Assembly: GCA_003150315.1 (NCBI GenBank)
Contig: QAML01000089.1
Location: 1 to 5,879, forward strand
Reading direction: 5' to 3'
Length of the DNA stretch: 5,879 nt
Source of the DNA: Prevotellaceae bacterium
Lineage (GTDB): Bacteria; Bacteroidota; Bacteroidia; Bacteroidales; Bacteroidaceae
Shown: positions 1 to 5,675 of the stretch, in pieces
Numbering within the stretch: position 1 is the first letter of the stretch
Layout: each line of letters starts with the position of its first letter
Notes under the pieces: model-generated
The model's input: the letters and a program-made list of their open reading frames with translations, nothing else
The model's database searches: none
What the model was told of the DNA's origin: nothing
Position numbers and translations under genes: made by a program

Positions 1-717
1 GGGAAGAAATCAGATTCACCGGATGAGGATAAATCCCTTGCCGATTCGAAAGCACTTCTTCCAGTTTTAATTGACTTTTTCCAGAAACATCCTTTAATAA
101 ATTCAAAGACGTTTCTTGGAGATGCTGCGTTTGATGCCATTAACATTTACAAATCCCTCTTTGAAGAAATTGGCTTTCAAAAAGCTTTTATCCCTTTAAA
201 AACAAAGCTTTCTGTGGAAGGAACCGACTATACTGTCAATGAAAACGGTATTCCCTGCTGTCCTCACGATCCATCACTTCCGATGCGGCGTGAAGGAAGC
301 AGATCCCATTTGCGGAGTAAACTTCCTACCATGAAGTTTGTATGTCCAAAAATGAAATGGGAATACAATCCTGCCGACAAGTCAAAACATCGCGTATGTC
401 ATTGTGACAATCCATGTACATCTTCTTCCTGCGGACGAATGATCTACATTTATCCTGAAAAGAACCTTCGTGCCTATCCTGGTGTAGAACGCGGCTCACA
501 GGAATGGGAGGATACTTACAAGATCCGTGTAAATGTTGAAAAGTCAATCAACCATTTCAAAGATAGTTTCTGCATTGCGGATCGTAAGACCCAGAATGAG
601 AAAACGCTTCATGCTGATTTACTTCTTGCTGGAATCACCCAGCTCGTTACTGTGCTTGTCGCTGATAAGATTCATCAGTACCAATACATTCGGAGTTTGA
701 AGCCTTTGATTGCCTGA
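1..717 (+). CDS. IS4-type DDE transposase, C-terminal part (5' end outside window)
   Basis: The reading frame is open from base 1 to a TGA at 715-717, giving 238 visible residues that are the C-terminal part of a DDE transposase. Seen directly: a GDAAFDA motif around residues 41-46, where the second catalytic Asp usually lies, and an exact Y-(2)-R-(3)-E-(6)-K match at about Y173, R176, E180 and K187. That pattern is the YREK signature of IS4-type transposases, and E180 would be the catalytic Glu. Between them is a Cys-rich insert (visible residues about 86-144, with a CHC and further Cys) that could bind a metal. The frame has no internal start before a GTG at 214, which is not a credible start because conserved sequence lies upstream of it. 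The exact IS family (IS4, IS1182-like or unclassified) cannot be settled here. The gene is convergent with the ABC operon, and no terminal repeat of its element is recognisable. Confidence 0.85.
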   Translation, partial: GKKSDSPDEDKSLADSKALLPVLIDFFQKHPLINSKTFLGDAAFDAINIYKSLFEEIGFQKAFIPLKTKLSVEGTDYTVNENGIPCCPHDPSLPMRREGSRSHLRSKLPTMKFVCPKMKWEYNPADKSKHRVCHCDNPCTSSSCGRMIYIYPEKNLRAYPGVERGSQEWEDTYKIRVNVEKSINHFKDSFCIADRKTQNEKTLHADLLLAGITQLVTVLVADKIHQYQYIRSLKPLIA

Positions 718-806
718 TTATTAATATGCATATAATCTTTTCTTCGCAGTTTATCTGGGAAGTCTTTTAGTCATGTCTAAATTTAGAAGCACCTACTTTT
801 CATCTT

Positions 807-831
807 AAGAATCCTGCGTTGCAGGATTCTT
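807..831 (+). terminator. Perfect 11-bp hairpin with T tract, likely terminator for the + strand
   Basis: AAGAATCCTGC pairs perfectly with GCAGGATTCTT across a GTT loop, and five T follow at 837-841 after a 5-base gap. The T run is on the + strand, so it fits termination of the transposase transcript that ends 90 bases upstream. Because the stem is symmetric, it may also slow transcripts from the ABC operon coming the other way, but there is no T run on that side. It could instead be a mobile palindromic element. Confidence 0.5.
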
Positions 832-848
832 ACCGCTTTTTAATCAGG

Positions 849-869
849 ATTGCGAACTTGTTTCGCAAT
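849..869 (+). terminator. Second hairpin, 8-bp stem, possible tandem terminator
   Basis: ATTGCGAA pairs with TTCGCAAT across a CTTGT loop. A T run (876-880) follows after TACCTA, echoing the ACCGCTTTTT that follows the hairpin 18 bases upstream. It lies only about 10 bases past the stop of the minus-strand ABC gene, so it may protect the 3' end of that mRNA or act as a weak bidirectional terminator. On the minus strand it lacks a T tract. Confidence 0.4.
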
Positions 870-878
870 TACCTATTT

Positions 879-2615
879 TTATTTATAGAACTGCTGTTGT
901 GCTGTGAACATTTTATAGTATTCACCTTTAACCGCCATCAACTGATTGTGACTTCCCTGTTCAATAATACGCCCCTCCTTCATGACTATTATTTTGTCGC
1001 ATAATCTAGTTACACCTAGTCTATGTGAAATTAGTATAAGCGATTTTTTTTGACAAATATCATCAAAATTTATATACAAATCATTTTCACTTTTAGGGTC
1101 TAAACTTGCTACCGGCTCATCCATTATAAGTATTTTTGTTTCCGGCTTTACTAAAGCCCTAGATATTGCTAATTTTTGCCATTGTCCTCCAGATAACTCA
1201 ATTCCTAAATCGTTTATTTTTCCCAACATCGTTTTTTCCATCTCTGGAAAGTTTTTTATAAAATCATTTTTTTCTACAAACTTATTAATGTATTTCTTGC
1301 TTATCTGTCTATTTAGAAAAACATTGTCCTCTATACTCATTTGATACTTAATATAATCTTGAAAAAGGCAAGAAACTTTCTTTCTATAATCTCTTAATAC
1401 ATTTTGCAAATTTTCTTTTCCAATTTTTACCACGCCCGTTGTCGGCTCATATATCCCCAATAACAAATAAAGCAACGTTGTTTTTCCGGAACCATTCTCC
1501 CCAACTATTGCAACCTTTTCTCCTTCTTTTATATGTAGATTTATATTGTTTAAAACTTTTTTTTCTGATCCTGGATAAACAAAACTTACATTCTCCAATT
1601 GCAGATCAAACGATTTCAAATCTATATTTATTAAAGGTTCTTCTTCTAAATCAATAAAAGTTTTCCAATCTTTTAAATTAAAAGAAAAATCGCTCATCGA
1701 CATAAAGTTATCCGCAATAGATGAAAAGCTAGAAATTATCCCTTGTAATGCTGTTATAATAAGCATGATATCTCCAAGTGTTATATTACCGTCTCTATAC
1801 TTACAATATCCCCAAAATAAAGTTGTACCTATTATTCCATATTGAAAAATATTTACTAATATATTTTCTCTTAACTGTTTAATCGCTAATCGTTTTTCCA
1901 CTATATATACTTTTTCTCGTTCTTTTTGTACTTTTCCCTTTATATAATCTAAACTTTCAAAAGTCCGTATATCTTTAGCATTTTCTCTTTCTGTCAAAAC
2001 GCTATTTAAATAATTAACATATCGACGCTTGTCACTTAATTCAACATTTTGTTCATATTTTTTTCTTTGCTGAAAAAAAAACAATATGCAGTATGGAACA
2101 AGTGAACATGTAATTATTATCGGTAAATAACAATTTATTGTCGAAATAATACCGATATAACTAATGGTAGTTATAATCATCATAAATAAAGCAAGTACAT
2201 TTCCAAAAGTATTAATCGTTTCAAAAGTAATATTTTCTCTAACTCTGCTTATCAAATCAAATACTGCTTTATCTTCATACAGTTCCGCTCTTATCACTGA
2301 TAATTTCTTGTTAATTACATAATTTATCCGATTATTCAAACGATAATTTAGTTTTACTGCGAAATTAGATTGCAAATTTTCAATCGATTCTTGTAGAAAC
2401 TGTGCTATCACATATATCACAACGAGTAATATAATATTAACGGGGCTTGTATTTTCATGGCTAAAATAATCTATTAGCAATTTATACAACCAAGTTATAC
2501 AGGGAGTAAGAATTGCCACAAAAAATATCAAAGTTATCCACGCGAATACATGTTTATATTCTAATTCCTTTAAAATAATTCTCAAGCTCAATAAATTGTT
2601 CTTTATTTTTTTCAT
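879..2615 (-). CDS. ABC exporter half-transporter (TMD-NBD), intact
   Basis: This 578-residue protein has the usual length and order of a type IV (ABCB-like) half-exporter. Hydrophobic segments lie near residues 24-43, 60-75, 141-158, 163-181, 255-269 and 281-296, followed by one ATPase domain. Visible motifs are an A-loop FVYPG, Walker A GENGSGKTT (372-380), a Q-loop FQD, signature LSGGQ (474-478), Walker B ILIMDEP (495-501) with catalytic Glu, a D-loop SLDP, and a switch His in SHR (531). The protein should hydrolyse ATP to move a substrate across the cytoplasmic membrane. By context the substrate is the modified peptide encoded upstream. There is no N-terminal C39 peptidase domain, so it would not cleave the leader. 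The ATG at 2615 is preferred because AAAGGA lies 12 bases upstream; the ATG at 2636 has no ribosome site. It starts 55 bases after the first exporter ends, so the two are probably co-transcribed and form a heterodimer. Confidence 0.9.
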   Translation of the reverse strand: MKKIKNNLLSLRIILKELEYKHVFAWITLIFFVAILTPCITWLYKLLIDYFSHENTSPVNIILLVVIYVIAQFLQESIENLQSNFAVKLNYRLNNRINYVINKKLSVIRAELYEDKAVFDLISRVRENITFETINTFGNVLALFMMIITTISYIGIISTINCYLPIIITCSLVPYCILFFFQQRKKYEQNVELSDKRRYVNYLNSVLTERENAKDIRTFESLDYIKGKVQKEREKVYIVEKRLAIKQLRENILVNIFQYGIIGTTLFWGYCKYRDGNITLGDIMLIITALQGIISSFSSIADNFMSMSDFSFNLKDWKTFIDLEEEPLINIDLKSFDLQLENVSFVYPGSEKKVLNNINLHIKEGEKVAIVGENGSGKTTLLYLLLGIYEPTTGVVKIGKENLQNVLRDYRKKVSCLFQDYIKYQMSIEDNVFLNRQISKKYINKFVEKNDFIKNFPEMEKTMLGKINDLGIELSGGQWQKLAISRALVKPETKILIMDEPVASLDPKSENDLYINFDDICQKKSLILISHRLGVTRLCDKIIVMKEGRIIEQGSHNQLMAVKGEYYKMFTAQQQFYK

Positions 2616-2627
2616 GTTTATACGAAT

Positions 2628-2633
2628 TCCTTT
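2628..2633 (-). promoter_or_regulatory. Ribosome binding site deciding the start of the second ABC gene
   Basis: AAAGGA on the minus strand ends 12 bases before the ATG at 2615. It lies just inside the longer frame that would begin at 2636, which has no Shine-Dalgarno sequence of its own. The spacing is slightly long but still favours the start at 2615. Confidence 0.5.
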
Positions 2634-2670
2634 CATTCCATAAGGTGCGAAATGATAAATCTATCTCGCA

Positions 2671-3309
2671 TTAAACATACCATTTGGCTTGGGATTTATA
2701 AAACTCTCTATAACTTTGATTTTTTTGCATTAAATCATTGTGCTTTCCTTCGCATACAATTTTTCCGCTTTTCATAAACACTACTCTATCTGCCAAATGT
2801 ACTACTCCCACTCTATGCGAAACTATAATAACCCCTTTTTCTTCACATAAATCCATAAGATCCTCAAATTGCTTTTTTTCACTTAAAGGATCTATAGCTG
2901 CTGTTGGCTCATCAAAGATAATCAAATCTGTATCTTTAAATATTCCCCTAGCTATCGCAGTTTTCTGCCATTCTCCTCCCGATAGTTCTAGGCCATCTTT
3001 AAAAAACTCCTTTCCTAACTCTGTATCATATCCCCTTACTAATCTTTTTTTTAATTTATGTAAGCCAACATCTTCTATTGCCGTTGAAATTTTTAAATCA
3101 TCAATCATATAATTTTGCTGACCAATTCCTATATTTTCTCTCACAGTAAACCGAAATTTAGAAAAATCTTGGAAAACAGCACTCTTTTGTTCTGCGTTGA
3201 CCATAATAATCCCTGAATCTTCCTTTAACAATCCTAAAATAATTTTTACTAGTGTACTTTTTCCACTACCATTTTCACCCAAAATAACAATCTTTTCGCC
3301 TTTCCTCAT
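2671..3309 (-). CDS. ABC exporter ATPase half, separated from its membrane half by a frameshift
   Basis: Read from an internal ATG this gives 212 residues. The frame is open further upstream to 3369 and there encodes N-D-R-I-A-L-N-G-I-D-F-F before the Met, which is normal first-strand sequence of an ABC ATPase. It is therefore the C-terminal half of a longer protein, not a stand-alone ATPase. Numbered from the ATG: Walker A GENGSGKST (11-19), Q-loop FQD (Q47), signature LSGGE (109-113), Walker B LIIFDEP (129-135) with catalytic Glu, D-loop AIDP, and switch His in SHR (165). All catalytic residues are present. No ribosome site precedes the ATG, so independent translation is doubtful. Joined to the membrane half it would match the roughly 580-residue second exporter. 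Its role would be powering export of the cluster's peptide. Confidence 0.85.
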   Translation of the reverse strand: MRKGEKIVILGENGSGKSTLVKIILGLLKEDSGIIMVNAEQKSAVFQDFSKFRFTVRENIGIGQQNYMIDDLKISTAIEDVGLHKLKKRLVRGYDTELGKEFFKDGLELSGGEWQKTAIARGIFKDTDLIIFDEPTAAIDPLSEKKQFEDLMDLCEEKGVIIVSHRVGVVHLADRVVFMKSGKIVCEGKHNDLMQKNQSYREFYKSQAKWYV

Positions 3310-3326
3310 AAAAAAATCTATTCCAT

Positions 3327-3369
3327 TTAATGCAATTCGATCATTAAAATAAATACTATATTTTTTAAA
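3327..3369 (-). other. Frameshift zone between the two halves of the first ABC exporter
   Basis: The membrane-half frame runs to a TAA at 3327, while the ATPase frame is open from 3369, so the change of frame (-1 or equivalent) must fall in these 43 bases. On the minus strand the zone has six A in a row preceded by TTT. Read in the upstream frame this gives two heptamers of X-XXY-YYZ form: T-TTA-AAA (3363-3369) and A-AAA-AAT (3360-3366). It also has a tandem ATTT ATTT, where loss of one 4-base unit would give the same shift. Mutation, sequencing error and programmed frameshifting are all possible; I see no obvious strong downstream stimulatory structure. Confidence 0.75.
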
Positions 3370-4370
3370 TTAACCAATAAATCTTTGGATGCCTCCTTAC
3401 AAATCCTATGCTCAAGTTTCTGATATTCTGAAACCTCATTAAAAGCCTCAACATACATGTCATTTTGCTTAAGTTTACTTGCCAAATCAATCATGTTGGA
3501 AACACTTGACACGAAAAGCACATTACTTTGTAAAATTAAAATTACCTGTCCAACATCTATATTTCCGATTCGCGTTTGCTCTACTAAAAAAAGCAGTAAC
3601 ATCGCTTCAATCAAAAACATTATACTACTCCAAAATATATTGGTTTTTGTCCATTTACCACTAAATTTAATATGACTACTTTCAATATTATTGTATATAT
3701 CTTTACGCTTGTTTTCTAACCAATCAAATACAAAGAAACTTCGTATTTCTTTTATTGCGCTTTTATCTTGAAGCAATTCATTAAAATAATCATGTTCCCT
3801 TTGCTTTTTATTGTGAAACTGCATTAAATCAATAGACTCTTTTGTATAACAAAATACAAACGCATTTTGAATTATTACCATAAAAATAAAAATCCCCAAA
3901 TAAATTGGGCTAATCCTAGTGACAGAAATACATACTGCCACAACACTAATAATTGTGCCAGCGAAACTGGTTATAGTATAAAAATCTTCTAATATTTTTC
4001 CATCAATAGCCGTTCGTGCTTTCTTGACTTCAAGAAGAAACTCTGCCTTGTCCAAGTTTAAAATATTTGTATGATAAATTGAATCATACAGTTTGGGATA
4101 CATTTTTTTTGCCACCTTATTCTGTAAACATATATCTAATATGGACAGTATCTGTGACTGTATCCCTTTAATCACTAAAATACTAATCAAAACACAGATA
4201 TAAAATAATGCTGCATTCCATTCGTTTGACATCATGTAATCTGTCATTTTTTTAACTGATTCAATTTCGACATTAGGTACTAAATGCAATAATAAATCAA
4301 TTACTAAGTACACTATTGAAAAAAATGGTGTTATCTCTAATAATAACTTTATTTTTTTTAAAAATTTCAT
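3327..4370 (-). CDS. ABC exporter membrane half (frameshifted before its ATPase domain)
   Basis: This encodes 347 residues that are the transmembrane part of an ABC half-exporter. Hydrophobic stretches lie near residues 13-32, 53-70, 134-152, 155-174, 247-263 and 271-290, with long charged cytoplasmic stretches between, as expected for the six-helix exporter fold. The C-terminus enters the first ATPase strand (LLVNLKNIVF, 331-340) and then runs out of frame into seven unrelated residues and a stop. The ATPase continues in another frame from 3369. There is no peptidase domain at the N-terminus. The ATG at 4370 is chosen because AAGGA lies 8 bases upstream. An in-frame TTG at 4400 would put the start inside the 4390-4412 stem-loop and has no ribosome site. 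It starts 85 bases after the Cys-rich peptide gene and probably shares its transcript. Confidence 0.85.
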   Translation of the reverse strand: MKFLKKIKLLLEITPFFSIVYLVIDLLLHLVPNVEIESVKKMTDYMMSNEWNAALFYICVLISILVIKGIQSQILSILDICLQNKVAKKMYPKLYDSIYHTNILNLDKAEFLLEVKKARTAIDGKILEDFYTITSFAGTIISVVAVCISVTRISPIYLGIFIFMVIIQNAFVFCYTKESIDLMQFHNKKQREHDYFNELLQDKSAIKEIRSFFVFDWLENKRKDIYNNIESSHIKFSGKWTKTNIFWSSIMFLIEAMLLLFLVEQTRIGNIDVGQVILILQSNVLFVSSVSNMIDLASKLKQNDMYVEAFNEVSEYQKLEHRICKEASKDLLVNLKNIVFILMIELH

Positions 4371-4378
4371 ATGAATTA

Positions 4379-4383
4379 TCCTT
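4379..4383 (-). promoter_or_regulatory. Ribosome binding site deciding the start of the first ABC gene
   Basis: AAGGA on the minus strand lies 8 bases before the ATG at 4370. It sets this start apart from the upstream in-frame TTG at 4400. Confidence 0.55.
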
Positions 4384-4389
4384 ATTATA

Positions 4390-4412
4390 GGGCCTTCCAA
4401 TTTGAAAGGCCC
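4390..4412 (-). promoter_or_regulatory. GC-rich stem-loop between the peptide gene and the exporter genes
   Basis: On the minus strand GGGCCTTTC pairs with GGAAGGCCC (nine pairs, one T-G wobble) across an AAATT loop. It stands out in very AT-rich sequence. No T run follows, so it is not a standard intrinsic terminator. Its place just after the precursor gene and just before the first exporter's ribosome site suggests a partial terminator or an mRNA-stabilising structure that lets peptide mRNA exceed exporter mRNA. This arrangement is common in bacteriocin-type operons. The role is inferred from position. Confidence 0.55.
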
Positions 4413-4455
4413 ACTTCCCGCGCTAGTAAAACTAATATATAATAACCTTGATCAA

Positions 4456-4623
4456 TTAACTATTAATAGTATATTTACTGCAGGAAAATCCGAATGAACA
4501 GGAAAATCCTTTTTTACTACATTTAAAAACTTCTCCACTTGAGCACGAATGTCCAATGCAGGATCCTTTTGGCTCAATTGCCCCTGTACTAGCTACTGTT
4601 ACAATTGGTTTTGTATACTTCAT
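4456..4623 (-). CDS. Cys-rich RiPP precursor peptide, 55 aa
   Basis: This small gene encodes a peptide that looks like a leader plus core. The first 20 residues (MKYTKPIVTVASTGAIEPKG) contain no Cys and begin with a K-P-[IV]-V type stretch typical of many short RiPP leaders. Residues 21-55 hold five Cys at 22, 27, 35, 42 and 48, spaced 5, 8, 7 and 6 apart. Four of the five are followed by Ser, and G-[HF]-S-C-S occurs three times (24-28, 39-43, 45-49). No double-Gly leader end and no membrane segment are seen. The ATG at 4623 is chosen because a strong GGAGG lies 8 bases upstream; an ATG at 4638 overlaps that site. It lies 54 bases after a radical SAM/SPASM gene and before two ABC exporter genes, so thioether-crosslinked peptide (sactipeptide- or ranthipeptide-like) is the best inference. 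I do not recognise it as a named family, and the activity is unknown. Confidence 0.75.
   Translation of the reverse strand: MKYTKPIVTVASTGAIEPKGSCIGHSCSSGEVFKCSKKGFSCSFGFSCSKYTINS
4481..4509 (-). repeat. Short direct repeat inside the precursor core
   Basis: GGATTTTCCTG occurs twice at an 18-base period (4481-4491 and 4499-4509 on the + strand as CAGGAAAATCC). It encodes the two G-F-S-C repeats at residues 39-42 and 45-48. The identity at DNA level suggests that the core grew by a recent small tandem duplication. Confidence 0.7.
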
Positions 4624-4631
4624 CAATATTA

Positions 4632-4636
4632 CCTCC
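4632..4636 (-). promoter_or_regulatory. Strong ribosome binding site of the precursor gene
   Basis: GGAGG on the minus strand with 8 bases to the ATG at 4623 is the strongest Shine-Dalgarno sequence in the window. This fits a highly translated peptide gene. It also rules out the longer frame starting at 4638, whose ATG would overlap the site. Confidence 0.8.
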
Positions 4637-4677
4637 ATTTATTGTATTTATTTTACTAACGCAGTTATATTTGGTTA

Positions 4678-5621
4678 TTATATATTATCTTTAGCAATGG
4701 ATGTTACCAACGAATCTGCCATTAAAAACTTTCTCAATTCACAGTCTCCGTCTGTTTCTAGTGCTGATCCATTGTTTGCAGAATTAGCAATACAACCTTT
4801 TCCACAATTTTTTTTAAAAACACACTTTTTACAAGCCGGCTTAAAGTCATTGCATAAATAGAAATGATTTATAAATTTCTCAAATTTCTCAGAAGCAAGT
4901 ATCTCATGCAAGGACTGCCTATTTACATTTCCTAAAGAATATTCGATACCATCGAAAATTTGACATAAATAGGTATTTCCTTTAGCATCAATTCTCGGAG
5001 CAAAAGGCGGTTTCTCTTCTTTAGAAGTTGTTATGAAAGGACAGGAGAAAGAAAATGCCGCCTCCGGAATTCCCACACTAATTCCACTTTCCTTAAGAGC
5101 ATTCACTTTTTCACTATTATGTAATTCATTCAAAATCTCTTGTTTTTTAAACAAATCTAAATCAATTAAATCCTTTATTGATTTTCCGCGCCCCATAGCA
5201 GACAAAAAGCTAACGACCACGTGCCCTGCATTCTGCCCCCAATGCAAAACAAAATTTTCTGCATCTTTGTAATTAAGCTTGGAAATCATTCCTCTAACAA
5301 TAATTTTCTTATTGCCAGCCTCCAGCAAGCGATCCAAACCTCTAAGTGTTTTCTCGTAGTTTCCCTTTCCACAAATCGCATCATGTTGCTCTGCATTAAT
5401 TCCATTAAGACTAACTTGAACACCTATTCCACTCGCCGTTAGTTTCTTTGCAATCTCATCGGTAATTAATGTGGCATTTGTTATTAATACACTATCATTA
5501 TTTATCTTGTCTTGCGCATACTCCAACATTTTCCATATATCAGGATGTAATAACGGTTCCCCGCCAGAAAACGTAATATCCGGCTTTTCGTCAAACTCAT
5601 CAATTAGCCTTTTTGGTCTTA
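4678..5621 (-). pseudogene. Radical SAM/SPASM peptide maturase, N-terminus cut off by an IS element
   Basis: About 313 residues remain: 30 codons above an ATG at 5529, then 283 more. The first 30 include T-F-S-G-G-E-P, the GGEP motif that holds the amino group of S-adenosylmethionine, so conserved sequence continues above the ATG. Further barrel motifs are LITNATLI and VQVSLNG. The C-terminus has a SPASM pattern (numbered from the ATG): C189, then C233-X2-C236-X5-C242-X3-C246 and C263, with extra Cys at 163 and 226; these would bind auxiliary iron-sulfur clusters. Enzymes of this class usually have 400 or more residues with a CX3CX2C cluster motif before GGEP. That part is absent because the IS3-like element ends at 5622. 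What remains cannot make the SAM-binding cluster and should be inactive. It sits 54 bases before the Cys-rich peptide gene, its likely substrate, where it would have formed thioether bonds. The missing 5' part may lie beyond the IS, outside the window. Confidence 0.85.
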
Positions 5622-5627
5622 TGTCAA
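5622..5627 (-). promoter_or_regulatory. Outward-facing -35 box at the IS end
   Basis: The last six bases of the inferred IS end read TTGACA on the minus strand, a perfect -35 consensus pointing into the truncated maturase and the downstream operon. At 17 bases spacing the flank offers only a weak -10 (ATTGAT, three of six matches). IS ends with such boxes are known to form hybrid promoters. Whether this one works is uncertain. Confidence 0.35.
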
Positions 5628-5675
5628 GAAAAAGTACAAATTAAATACAACCAATTTTCTCTTTTTATGTAATTG

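Noticed and set aside
2671..3309. A stand-alone ABC ATPase gene
   Set aside because: The frame continues upstream with typical ATPase strand sequence, there is no ribosome site, and the preceding frame ends exactly where this domain should begin.
4384..4389. TATAAT on the minus strand as a -10 box for the exporter genes
   Set aside because: The hexamer 17 bases upstream is GGGCCT, not -35-like, and transcription would begin almost at the ribosome site.
4371..4400. A TTG start at 4400 for the first exporter
   Set aside because: It falls inside the stem-loop, has no Shine-Dalgarno sequence, and adds ten residues not expected in the family; the ATG at 4370 has AAGGA at 8 bases.
4624..4638. A five-residue longer start for the Cys-rich peptide (ATG at 4638)
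   Set aside because: Its ATG overlaps the GGAGG that serves the ATG at 4623, and it has no ribosome site of its own.
4556..4861. A + strand open frame of 101 codons across the peptide gene and the maturase end
   Set aside because: It is antisense to two better supported genes, has no ribosome site and no recognisable protein features.
5527..5529. Treating the maturase as a complete 283-residue protein starting at 5529
   Set aside because: Conserved GGEP sequence lies in frame above that ATG, and the required cluster motif is missing.
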